The notes below the pieces were generated by a model. It was not told the origin of the DNA. It saw nothing but the letters and a program-made list of their open reading frames with translations, and did not search any database. Shown here piece after piece: positions 1 through 6,339 of a stretch of DNA of 6,674 nucleotides. A program made the position numbers and the translations under genes. The first letter of the stretch is position 1. Each line of letters starts with the position of its first letter. The stretch covers positions 1 through 6,674 of the forward strand of contig JAGRHM010000750.1 in NCBI GenBank assembly GCA_020445005.1, given 5' to 3'. The DNA is from Candidatus Competibacteraceae bacterium. GTDB lineage: Bacteria; Pseudomonadota; Gammaproteobacteria; Competibacterales; Competibacteraceae.

Positions 1-740
1 GTGGACAACGGAACCGGGCTGGCGTCGACCCATTCCAGCCAGGCTTCCGGCGGTGCGCCAATCGTGGCGGCGCGGGCCTCGAAGAAGTCGCTGGCGATGA
101 GCAGTTGGTTGGTGTGGAACAGCCGCTCGACGCCTTCGTTTTCGGTGTAGCGGGTGGGAAACAGTTCGCGGCGCTGGTTGGAGTAGCGCAGCAGTTGGTT
201 GATGGCTTCCTGGAGGGGATTGCGGATGCCGGGACTTTTGCATTCGGCGACCGCCAGCGGGATGCCGTTGACGAACAGCACGATATCCGGGATGACGTGG
301 CCGCGCCCGCTGCTCAGTTCGACCTTGAACTGGTTGATGACCAGGAAATCGTTATGGTCCGGGTTCTCGAAGTCGATGAACTGGATGGGCTGCGGGCGGC
401 CCTGCGCCCAGTCCGGCAGGCCGTCGACCACCGTACCCTTGAGCAGCCGTTCGGTAGCGGACTGGTTGACGTCCATCAGGCGATGGCCGGGAGCTTGCTC
501 CAGGTCGCGGATGGCGCGGGCGATGCGGCTGTCGTCCAGCCACGGCTGGCCGTCGCGTAAATTGAGTTTGCGCAATGCGGCGGCAAGCCGGCTCTTGAGC
601 AGCACTTCGCGGAAACTGCTCCGTTCGGTGCGTTCGGGTGCTTCGGTATCGCCTTCCCGCCATTGCCAGCCCATGATCTGGAGTTGCCGGCAGAACGGCA
701 CTTCAACGAGGTCGCGTTCCCACTGGATGGGGTTATTCAT
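1..740 (-). CDS. hsdR: HsdR, type I restriction enzyme R subunit (5' part only)
   Basis: N-terminal part of the restriction subunit of a type I restriction-modification enzyme, which translocates DNA with ATP and cuts far from the recognition site once HsdM-HsdS finds it unmethylated. The frame is open from an ATG at 740 to the left edge, giving 246 complete codons; whole HsdR proteins are usually about 1000 residues, so the helicase motor lies outside the window. The visible part is the HSDR_N nuclease domain: a PD-(D/E)xK site with PD at 151-152 and ECK at 166-168 (context PDIVLFVNGIPLAVAECKSP), followed by the QxxxY motif typical of type I nucleases (QLLRY, 182-186). All expected nuclease residues in this stretch are present, so it looks functional. 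The start is supported by an AAGG Shine-Dalgarno at 748-751, 7 nt upstream. It begins 39 bp after the PIN toxin gene and is probably cotranscribed with it. Family assignment is firm. Confidence 0.95.
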   Translation of the reverse strand, partial: MNNPIQWERDLVEVPFCRQLQIMGWQWREGDTEAPERTERSSFREVLLKSRLAAALRKLNLRDGQPWLDDSRIARAIRDLEQAPGHRLMDVNQSATERLLKGTVVDGLPDWAQGRPQPIQFIDFENPDHNDFLVINQFKVELSSGRGHVIPDIVLFVNGIPLAVAECKSPGIRNPLQEAINQLLRYSNQRRELFPTRYTENEGVERLFHTNQLLIASDFFEARAATIGAPPEAWLEWVDASPVPLS

Positions 741-779
741 GGATCGACCTTGAAAGCATCTTAAAACTCGTCGGTCAGC

Positions 780-1187
780 TCAATTTTGAGCAAGGTTGAG
801 CGTAGACAATACCTCGGGCGGGATAGCCGCCATGTGCTTATCCTTATGCACGAGGCAGGCTTCATGTGCTAAAGCAGTAGCAGCGATTAACGAGTCAATG
901 GTAGGAAGCCTGACGGTTAAGCGATCAATCAATCGTAAAGAAGTCAGGGCAATTTTGTTATCCACCGGCTCAACACGGGTAAACAGGGGTAGATGTAAAT
1001 CAATCGTTCGCTCGATCTCTTCCTGGGGCTGTCCCAATTCGCGAAGCTTCCGCCCAAACTCTGCTATCGATACTGCACAAAGCAAAAAGTCATTTTGGGA
1101 ATCCTCAAAGAGCGTTAATAGTCGATCGACTTCCGGTTCCTTTCGGTAGAACACCAAGAGAGCCGAGGTATCCAGGAGAAATTTCAT
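780..1187 (-). CDS. PIN-domain toxin, VapC-like ribonuclease
   Basis: A 135-residue PIN-domain protein, the normal length for VapC toxins, which are Mg2+-dependent ribonucleases that usually cleave tRNA or rRNA and stop translation. All four acidic positions of the PIN active site can be seen: D6 in FLLDTSALL, E43 in VSIAEF, D98 in LPTIDSLIAATAL and D116 in LVHKDKHM. The enzyme therefore looks intact. Its ATG overlaps the stop of the AbrB-type antitoxin gene by 4 bp (ATGA), the usual translational coupling that makes antitoxin before toxin. The gene lies inside the hsd locus, between the antitoxin and hsdR. The RNA target cannot be told from sequence. A VapC-like role is well supported by the fold motifs and the partner; the subfamily is not assigned. 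Confidence 0.9.
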   Translation of the reverse strand: MKFLLDTSALLVFYRKEPEVDRLLTLFEDSQNDFLLCAVSIAEFGRKLRELGQPQEEIERTIDLHLPLFTRVEPVDNKIALTSLRLIDRLTVRLPTIDSLIAATALAHEACLVHKDKHMAAIPPEVLSTLNLAQN

Positions 1188-1453
1188 CCACCCAGCGCCT
1201 TCATGCGTTCGTGGTCTTCACGTTCGCGTTCTTCATCCAGTTCGGTGATGACATCGCGCTCAGGGGCTAAATGGGCGCCCATGCCCATCAGGCGCCGCGC
1301 CATTTCCGCCCGGTCGGGGATGACCCGGACGATGATTTCATCCTTGCCCTCTACGGGAAGCCAGTCGAGTTTGTATCCTGGTTTGATACCTAACATCCGT
1401 GCAACGTCGATAGGTATGGTGACCATATTTTTCTGGGTAACGGTAGTAATCAT
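1184..1453 (-). CDS. AbrB/SpoVT (VapB/MazE-like) antitoxin for the intact PIN toxin
   Basis: An 89-residue antitoxin. Residues 1-47 read as a swapped-hairpin AbrB DNA-binding domain (TVTQKNMVTIPIDVARMLGI, then KPGYKLDWLPVEGKDEIIVRVI). The rest is a charged, probably flexible tail (ITELDEEREREDHERM) that in this family wraps the PIN toxin. It should neutralise the toxin encoded 4 bp downstream and, with it, repress its own promoter. The start at 1453 is the only in-frame ATG before the AbrB motif, and no clear Shine-Dalgarno precedes it; the sequence just before the ATG (ATAATTCC) is a copy of the sequence at the upstream -10 box. It has its own candidate promoter and operators in 1446-1520, so it may be expressed apart from hsdMS. 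Confidence 0.87.
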   Translation of the reverse strand: MITTVTQKNMVTIPIDVARMLGIKPGYKLDWLPVEGKDEIIVRVIPDRAEMARRLMGMGAHLAPERDVITELDEEREREDHERMKALGG

Positions 1454-1520
1454 GGAATTATTTAATCACTGGATTGTAAAAATTCATGGAATTATAGAGG
1501 GCATTAACCGGATTAGGGAA
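1447..1520 (-). promoter_or_regulatory. Candidate promoter and duplicated operator of the intact antitoxin-toxin pair
   Basis: The minus strand has a perfect TATAAT -10 box at 1491-1496, with a weak -35 (TTCCCT, 1515-1520) at 18 bp spacing. Transcription would start near 1484, leaving a leader of about 30 nt. An 11-bp sequence, ATAATTCCATG on the minus strand, occurs twice: at 1485-1495 overlapping the -10, and at 1451-1461 overlapping the start codon, 34 bp apart. The first copy sits in a palindrome (AATTC-N3-GAATT, 1481-1493). AbrB-type antitoxins bind palindromic or repeated AT-rich sites over their own promoter, so these are good operator candidates. The repeats are seen; the regulatory role is inferred. 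Confidence 0.55.
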
Positions 1521-1523
1521 ATT

Positions 1524-1647
1524 GTGCTAAAGCGGATGGGTCAGCTTGTGCTAAATCAGGTTCAAAAAACTATATGTTGTGTCTAAACCGGCTTTTTCGC
1601 CGCTGACACCACGATTCAGCTTGTGTAATGGTGGTGCTAAACAGGGT
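1524..1647. repeat. Cluster of short direct repeats (GTGCTAAA), possible remnant of an insertion-sequence end
   Basis: GTGCTAAA occurs at 1524-1531, 1548-1555 and 1634-1641, with a near copy (GTGTCTAAA) at 1579-1587, all in the same orientation. A longer unit, TCAGCTTGTG, is repeated at 1541-1550 and 1616-1625, and GTGCTAAA is followed by TCAGGT at one copy and CAGGGT at another. The cluster starts upstream of the intact TA pair and runs into the abnormal 3' end of the truncated PIN gene. Iterated short repeats of this sort mark the ends of some insertion sequences (for example the IS21 family). No transposase is present, so this origin is a guess; replication slippage is the alternative. Confidence 0.4.
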
Positions 1648-1794
1648 GCTTTGGACCCACCAAAACTCGATAAGCACTGTTTTGGTGACGAACAACGGTT
1701 GTTTATCGGCGAACAGGCGTGTGGCTACCGGAGACTGCTGCGGATCATCCTGAGCGTAATAGCGCACCAATACATTCGTGTCGAGCGACCTCAC
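1570..1794 (-). pseudogene. Truncated PIN-domain (VapC-like) toxin
   Basis: A GTG-started frame of 74 codons overlapping the upstream antitoxin stop by 4 bp (GTGA). Residues 1-47 are a clear PIN N-terminus: MRSLDTNVLVRYYAQDDPQQ with the first acidic residue D5, and the second, E43, in TVLIEF. Family members run about 130-140 residues and carry two more acidic positions in the C-terminal half. Here the similarity stops just after the EFWWV motif; the remaining 27 residues (Ser, Thr, Arg and Gln rich) do not look like a PIN domain and coincide with the GTGCTAAA repeat cluster. None of the three minus-strand frames between 1454 and 1640 shows the missing half, so this is a deletion or replacement and not a simple frameshift. 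Lacking half of its active site, the product should be inactive. Confidence 0.82.
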
Positions 1795-2036
1795 AGCGAA
1801 TCCTCCGCGCCTTTCCGAATCGCTGCTTCCATCTCTTCCAGAGTTACCGTTGAACCGTGGTAGTTGAGAATTTTGGGACCATCTTCCGGGCGTGATGCTT
1901 TTCTGAGTTTAACCACGCGCATCACGAGCGCGTTGCCTTGTTGCTCGAAATCCACTTCGGTCCCCGAAGCGATGTTGAGCGCCCGAAGCAACGGCTCGGG
2001 GATACGTACTTCACCTTGGCTGGACACAGTGGGCAT
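1791..2036 (-). CDS. AbrB/SpoVT-type antitoxin, now without an intact toxin
   Basis: An 81-residue AbrB-type protein: MPTVSSQGEVRIPEPLLRAL followed by NIASGTEVDFEQQGNALVMRVV forms the swapped-hairpin DNA-binding domain (about residues 1-45). The C-terminal part (TLEEMEAAIRKGAEDSL) is the toxin-wrapping tail typical of VapB partners of PIN toxins. Translation should be efficient: a GAGG Shine-Dalgarno lies 5 nt before the ATG. The gene starts 18 bp after hsdS and is probably read with hsdMS. Its cognate toxin downstream is truncated, so it is an orphan that may persist as a repressor or as protection against a related toxin elsewhere; those roles are inferred. It is distinct in sequence from the other antitoxin of the locus, so the two cassettes are not a recent duplication. 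Confidence 0.87.
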   Translation of the reverse strand: MPTVSSQGEVRIPEPLLRALNIASGTEVDFEQQGNALVMRVVKLRKASRPEDGPKILNYHGSTVTLEEMEAAIRKGAEDSL

Positions 2037-2041
2037 AGATA

Positions 2042-2045
2042 CCTC
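2042..2045 (-). promoter_or_regulatory. Shine-Dalgarno site of the orphan antitoxin gene
   Basis: GAGG on the minus strand lies 5 nt before the antitoxin ATG, in the 18-bp gap after the hsdS stop codon. It supports the chosen start and shows that the gene can be translated from an hsdMS message. Confidence 0.6.
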
Positions 2046-2054
2046 GATGATGAA

Positions 2055-3338
2055 TTAGCCGAATTCCAGATCAGCAAGCGCCCGAACCCGCCCGGTGAGC
2101 AGGTCGGTCATGAGGGCGGATTTCAACGCGACAAGTTTCGGCATCAACGCCTTTTCAGCGCATATTTGATTTGTGGAGTTCTGAAGCAAAACTTCAATAG
2201 CTTGAATCTCAGACAATGACGGAACTGGGAACAACAGATTTCTCAATGTTTCAGAACGGATCGCCGTCATTACACCGCCCTGCTCATCCCTACGAAGCTG
2301 CCTAAGTATCCAGGGCGCATAATTCATTTGCCAACAAGCAAGATGTGGAGAGTAACGTTTACGATCAAACGTGATAGTCCAAACGTGTTTTGAGGAAAGA
2401 GCGGTACCAACAAAATCTGGTACTACACAGCAACGTCCGACCGTACCCATGACCGTGATCATTACGTCTAATGGTCGGATAGCATATCGCTTGAGTTCTA
2501 AAAATTTTTCATGGCTAACAAACCGACGATAATCCGTGACAAAGTGTTCGACATGCACATTATCGATTCCAAGGAGTGGAATTCCTGATTCCTTGAGTTC
2601 CTGCTTGAGAAGCGCGCTTCCGAATGGCCCACTGCGAAGTGCATTGGGTACACGATCCAAAAGTTCCTCAAGACTAAAAACTTCCCAAGCAAGTGGAATC
2701 CTCCCAATCAGCGAATCCTGGAACTGTTCCGGGTGGGCGATGGGATCGCGGAGTTGGCCGTTTTCGTCGAGACCACGGGTCAGCAGGTCGTGAAGCAAAC
2801 CCGCGCGCACCTGCTTGAGCTTGGCAATCACCGCCTCGGTCTTGGCAATCGCTTCGTCTACGGTGTCCAGAATGGCGGCGATACGGGATTGTTCAGCGGG
2901 ATCGGTTGGAAAGAGAAGAAACAGTGTATTTCCAATATCTTTGGGAACATGCGGAATACCAGTGCCGGTACGTCGGGCCTGAATCCACGCGAAGTGTCTG
3001 GCTAGTTGGTGGTAAAGGAAACGCCCGTCGGTACCGCTTTTCGGGCGAAGACGTGCGACCGTCGATCCGATGGCACCGCAAAGCCCAGTCGCGCACAAAC
3101 CAGAACGCTCACCATCCCACAACATAAGTACATCAGTCGGCTCACACAGTACAGCGACCGGGTCTGTTGTGAACTGTTTAAAAGCACCAGTGAAGCTATC
3201 CGCACCTATGTAAGGACGAGACCCAGTAACGGGATCGGGTTGACAGGCGACAACATGACCTTTGTCAAACGCTGCAAGATCAATGAGTCGACGTTCAGTC
3301 CACTCAGCGCGTTGAGGTACTCTATTAAAGTTAGCCAT
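2055..3338 (-). CDS. hsdS: HsdS, type I restriction-modification specificity subunit
   Basis: A 427-residue DNA-recognition subunit, normal length for HsdS. It holds HsdM and HsdR together and reads a bipartite target, one half per target-recognition domain (TRD). TRD1 spans about residues 10-145. The central conserved spacer, about 146-200, contains PAEQSRIAAILDTVDEAI and the helix leading to LLHDLLTRGLDENGQLRDP. TRD2 spans about 205-375. The distal conserved helix, about 376-420, ends in KSALMTDLLTGRVRAL, a near repeat of the central helix end. This two-fold internal repeat is the family hallmark, and both helices are complete. TRD2 is clearly poorer in GC (about 40% around 2341-2400) than the spacer (about 62% around 2761-2820), as expected when TRDs are exchanged horizontally. 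It starts 2 bp after hsdM, implying coupled translation. The target sequence cannot be predicted. Confidence 0.96.
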   Translation of the reverse strand: MANFNRVPQRAEWTERRLIDLAAFDKGHVVACQPDPVTGSRPYIGADSFTGAFKQFTTDPVAVLCEPTDVLMLWDGERSGLCATGLCGAIGSTVARLRPKSGTDGRFLYHQLARHFAWIQARRTGTGIPHVPKDIGNTLFLLFPTDPAEQSRIAAILDTVDEAIAKTEAVIAKLKQVRAGLLHDLLTRGLDENGQLRDPIAHPEQFQDSLIGRIPLAWEVFSLEELLDRVPNALRSGPFGSALLKQELKESGIPLLGIDNVHVEHFVTDYRRFVSHEKFLELKRYAIRPLDVMITVMGTVGRCCVVPDFVGTALSSKHVWTITFDRKRYSPHLACWQMNYAPWILRQLRRDEQGGVMTAIRSETLRNLLFPVPSLSEIQAIEVLLQNSTNQICAEKALMPKLVALKSALMTDLLTGRVRALADLEFG

Positions 3339-3340
3339 AG

Positions 3341-6001
3341 TTATGTATAGCGTAGCCTTTTCAGAAAACTGTTCAGACGGTCCTCCACTTCAAAGCGCCC
3401 AGAACGCAGATCGCCTAACGTCACCGAATACTTATCCCACACCCCATCCAAAAACCTCACCAACTCCTGCCGCTTCTCATTCACCGCCGCATCCAGGCCC
3501 GTCTGCACATCCTGCGCAAAGAGTTCGAGAACCAGTGCGCGCTTTTCATCCTCGCGCAATTCATCGCAACGCGCCTTGAGCACATCCACAAACGCAGCGG
3601 TCAGTTCACGATAACGGGCGCGAGCTTCCGCCAGTTGTTTCTTGATGTCCTCGTAAGGCGCTAACTCGGCTTCAATCGCAGCCAGACGCTCCAGCACCGG
3701 CAGAAGTCGCGCTCTGGCGGTGGCGGCATCCTGTCCCCCGAACAACCCGGCGCGCGCTTTGGCAGCCGCTTTCTCCAGCTTCGCCAACGCTTTCAACGCC
3801 TCCCGATGCTCCGCCTTCAACTCCTTCATCTGCCGCTCCAAATCCCGCGCCTGATTCCAGTTCGCCAACTCCTCCTCGTCGGCGTCCTCGGGCAGGTTAC
3901 CCTGCTCAAATGCCTCTTTCTCGCCCTTGAACCGCGCCATATCAGCCTTGGCGGCGGCGATGCGCTCCAGATAATCGGCCATGACCCGGCGCACCAGCTT
4001 ATGCCCGAACGGATCGAACGCCGGGCCAGCCGCTTCGTCATCCTCCACCGCGTCCGCAATTGCATCCACCCAGCCGTCAATCACGCCGGGAAACCCGTTT
4101 TCCAGCAAGGTCTTGAAATCCGGCAAGGTCTCCGTCCACCAGGTCGCAATCACCCCGGCCAGCTTGAAGCGATCCAGCGCGCCCAACGGCAGCAGCGCCG
4201 CGCCGAAACTGTCGAGAATTTCAGCGCGGACCGCATTCAAATCGCGGCGTTTCGGCAAATCGGCCAAACGCGGCGCGTGAGCCGTCCACCATGTTGCCAG
4301 CGCCGCACGCAAGGCTTCAATGCGAGCCTGAACGCCAGGATCGTTCTCCACCAGAGGGCGGATAGCAGCGCGGTCGGTGAGAGTTGGGGCGAAGTCGAGG
4401 TAGTGATCAGAAATCCCTTTTTCAAAGGGGGGAGCGCCAAACGCACAGGCCGCATTGAACCCTAGCGCCGCGAACAATGCCTGTTTCGCCGCCACCTCCG
4501 CCGCCGGTACCCCACCCAGCAAATGCGCGCGCACATCCTGCGGTTCCGGCGGCGGCGAATTGTCCACATAGCGGCGGATATTCAGATTCCAGTCGTTGGC
4601 CGCATCGCCGATTTCCGCCAGCGCCACGCAGCGCGCATACCTCGGCACATCCTCAAAGCGGTCAAAGGTCGAAACGATCTTCTCGATATGCTCCGGGCGC
4701 AAATAGTTCTGCGCACGGCCCGCATGAAACTCGGCGTCGGCGTTGATAAACAACACCTGGCCACGTCGTTCAATCGGCTTGTGCGGATTCAACGGCTGCC
4801 CGGTCAAATTCGGGCGCAACACCAGAATGCAGGCCGGAATGCCCGCGCCGTAAAACAGATTCGGCGGCAAGCCAATCACCGCCTCGATCAAATCCTGCTC
4901 CAGCCACTTCCGGCGAATCTCCTTCTCCGCCCCGCCCCGGAACAACACGCCATGCGGCATCACCGTCGCCACCATCCCGCCCGGTTTGCACACCGCCAGC
5001 ATGTGTTGAGCGAACATCAAATCGCCCTTCTTCCCGGAAGTCGGGCACCAGCCCCAGCGAAACCGCTCGGGAAACTCCATATTGCTCCGCGTATAATTCT
5101 GACTGAACGGCGGATTAGCGATCACCCGGTCAAACCGCTCCAGTTCGCCGCCGTCGCGGTGCAGCGGATGCAACAGCGTATCCGCCAACCGAATATCCGC
5201 GCCCGGCACCCCGTGCAACAACATATTCAATTTGCAAATCGACCAGGCCGAGGCGTCGTTGACCTGGCCGCACAGGCGCAAATTACTCGGATCGCCGCCG
5301 GATTGCTCAACGAACTCGCGGTTGATGATCAACATTCCGCCGGACCCACAGGTGGGATCGTAAATGCTCAGGCCCGGCTGCGGTTTGAGAATGCGCACCA
5401 TCAGCCGGATCACGTCGCGCGGGGTGTAAAAATCGCCGCCCTTCTTGCCCGCCGATTCGGCGAACATGTTGATCAGAAATTCATAAGCCGCGCCCAGCAG
5501 GTCGGAAAACTGGAAATCCTCATTGCGCAACCGATGGCGGCTGAAATGACGCACCAAATCCTTGCAGGCGTCATCCGACACGATGCGCCGCATACCCTGC
5601 GTGCGCATGAAACTGATGTGATCGAGGACGTGTTCCAGCGACTCGTTACGCTCGCTCAACGCGCCCAGCGCCTTGTCGAGCACGCCGCCAAACGGCTCGG
5701 CGGCATCGTTCAAATGACGTTGCAAATGACGCCAGCGGGCGCGCTCCGGGACGAAAAAGCCATCGTAGTAATCGGGATTCTCGCCATAGCGGGCTTCCGC
5801 TTCATCTTGAATCAGACCCTGCGCAACCTTGCGCCCGACAATCCGGTCATGCTCAGCCTCGAATACATCCGAGCAGCGCTTGAGGAACAGCATCCCGAAG
5901 ATGTAATCCTTGTAGGTGGCGGCATCCAGCCCTTCCTGGCGGAGACGGTCGGCGGCGGAATAAAGATGACGTTCGAGTTTGGCCAGGGAAAGTTTGGGCA
6001 T
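3341..6001 (-). CDS. hsdM: HsdM, type I N6-adenine DNA methyltransferase with long C-terminal coiled-coil extension
   Basis: An 886-residue methylation subunit that transfers a methyl group from S-adenosylmethionine to adenine N6 at the site chosen by HsdS. Residues 1-150 match the HsdM N-terminal helical domain (YKDYIFGMLFLKRCSDVFE). The N6_Mtase catalytic domain follows: GDFYTPRDVIRLMV at 189-202, the SAM-binding motif YDPTCGSGGML at 214-224 and the catalytic motif NPPF at 296-299. Both key motifs are intact. Classical HsdM is roughly 500-550 residues; this one adds about 350 more. That part includes a W-rich segment (about 565-645) and a strongly charged, probably coiled-coil region (about 675-850) before a C-terminal tail (VWDKYSVTLGDLRSGRFEVEDRL). 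Longer HsdM proteins of this kind are known in databases as N-6 DNA methylases, but the job of the tail is unclear. No strong Shine-Dalgarno precedes the ATG at 6001. It is the first gene of the minus-strand hsd unit. Confidence 0.95.
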   Translation of the reverse strand: MPKLSLAKLERHLYSAADRLRQEGLDAATYKDYIFGMLFLKRCSDVFEAEHDRIVGRKVAQGLIQDEAEARYGENPDYYDGFFVPERARWRHLQRHLNDAAEPFGGVLDKALGALSERNESLEHVLDHISFMRTQGMRRIVSDDACKDLVRHFSRHRLRNEDFQFSDLLGAAYEFLINMFAESAGKKGGDFYTPRDVIRLMVRILKPQPGLSIYDPTCGSGGMLIINREFVEQSGGDPSNLRLCGQVNDASAWSICKLNMLLHGVPGADIRLADTLLHPLHRDGGELERFDRVIANPPFSQNYTRSNMEFPERFRWGWCPTSGKKGDLMFAQHMLAVCKPGGMVATVMPHGVLFRGGAEKEIRRKWLEQDLIEAVIGLPPNLFYGAGIPACILVLRPNLTGQPLNPHKPIERRGQVLFINADAEFHAGRAQNYLRPEHIEKIVSTFDRFEDVPRYARCVALAEIGDAANDWNLNIRRYVDNSPPPEPQDVRAHLLGGVPAAEVAAKQALFAALGFNAACAFGAPPFEKGISDHYLDFAPTLTDRAAIRPLVENDPGVQARIEALRAALATWWTAHAPRLADLPKRRDLNAVRAEILDSFGAALLPLGALDRFKLAGVIATWWTETLPDFKTLLENGFPGVIDGWVDAIADAVEDDEAAGPAFDPFGHKLVRRVMADYLERIAAAKADMARFKGEKEAFEQGNLPEDADEEELANWNQARDLERQMKELKAEHREALKALAKLEKAAAKARAGLFGGQDAATARARLLPVLERLAAIEAELAPYEDIKKQLAEARARYRELTAAFVDVLKARCDELREDEKRALVLELFAQDVQTGLDAAVNEKRQELVRFLDGVWDKYSVTLGDLRSGRFEVEDRLNSFLKRLRYT
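4413..4435. repeat. Palindrome of dispersed-repeat type inside hsdM
   Basis: CCCTTT (4415-4420) and AAAGGG (4424-4429) form a perfect inverted repeat around TTC, in a context ATCCCTTTTTCAAAGGGG. This resembles the short ATCCCCCTTTTTCAAAGGGGG-type palindromes scattered between genes in many bacterial genomes. Here it is read in frame as PPFEKGISD within HsdM (about residues 524-532), between the methylase core and the C-terminal extension. The inverted repeat is seen; its link to a mobile repeat family is inferred. Confidence 0.4.
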
Positions 6002-6096
6002 GAGGTCAATTCAGGATCATTTCTTGTTGTTCTGGTCAGTTTAAGTGCAATATCCGCTAACCTTTATGCAAACCGGCTTGCTTGAGAGACGCCCTA
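6002..6096. other. Divergent intergenic region between hsdM and hicB
   Basis: This 95-bp gap must hold the start signals of both the hsd unit (minus) and hicBA (plus). On the plus strand TTGTTG (6026-6031) and CAATAT (6050-6055) are 18 bp apart, which is only a weak match to a sigma-70 promoter. For the hsdM direction I see no convincing -10/-35 pair. HicB proteins bind their own promoter region, so autoregulation here could also affect hsdM; that is inferred. Confidence 0.4.
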
Positions 6097-6339
6097 ATGC
6101 TTTACAAAATCCCACTGCTGCTCACTCCCCAGCCTGAAGGCGGCTTTACCGTCACCTCACCCCTGTTGCCAGAACTGGTTACCGAGGGCGAAACCATCGC
6201 GGAGGCGATGGAAAACGTCGAGGATGCCCTGGAGGCGGTGATAGAAGCTTACCAGGATTTGGGACGGTCACTGCCCGCCAGCATACAGATCAAGGATGAC
6301 CGTAGCCCGGTCTGGATCGAGACTCTGGTTGCAGCCTGA
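6097..6339 (+). CDS. hicB: HicB antitoxin
   Basis: An 80-residue HicB-family antitoxin of the single-domain type. It has the typical partial RNase H-like fold beginning MLYKIPLLLTPQPEGGFTVT, followed by SPLLPELVTEGETIAEAMEN and a helix (VEDALEAVIEAYQDLGRSLP). It binds and blocks HicA, and in the family often represses the operon. I chose the ATG at 6097: a GAGAG Shine-Dalgarno lies 8 nt upstream (6084-6088), and the family sequence begins exactly there. A TTG five codons upstream (6082) is in frame but less likely. The stop overlaps the hicA start by one base (TGATG). Antitoxin before toxin is the reverse of the E. coli hicAB order but is common. I see no separate C-terminal helix-turn-helix or ribbon-helix-helix domain, so DNA binding by this protein is uncertain. 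Confidence 0.92.
   Translation: MLYKIPLLLTPQPEGGFTVTSPLLPELVTEGETIAEAMENVEDALEAVIEAYQDLGRSLPASIQIKDDRSPVWIETLVAA

Noticed and set aside
105..753. Two plus-strand frames of 151 and 184 codons at the left edge
   Set aside because: Both are antisense to the hsdR start region, which is open through to the edge and carries the PD-(D/E)xK and QxxxY motifs.
759..800. A short frame ending in KIELTDEF just before hsdR, possible relic of a gene end
   Set aside because: It is about a dozen codons, overlaps the toxin gene end in another frame and resembles nothing I can name.
1461..1487. A 9-codon minus-strand frame (MNFYNPVIK) in the antitoxin leader
   Set aside because: It starts in the repeated ATAATTCCATG sequence but begins only a few nt from the predicted transcript start and has no Shine-Dalgarno. 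It is better explained as a by-product of the repeated operator.
3806..4465. A 219-codon plus-strand frame
   Set aside because: It lies opposite the coiled-coil part of hsdM and shows only Leu/Arg/Gln-rich sequence, with no domain or start signal.
4523..6085. A 520-codon open frame on the plus strand opposite hsdM
   Set aside because: It is antisense to hsdM, whose catalytic motifs prove the minus frame. Its product is His-, Arg- and Gln-rich with no recognisable domain, as expected of a shadow frame in GC-rich DNA.
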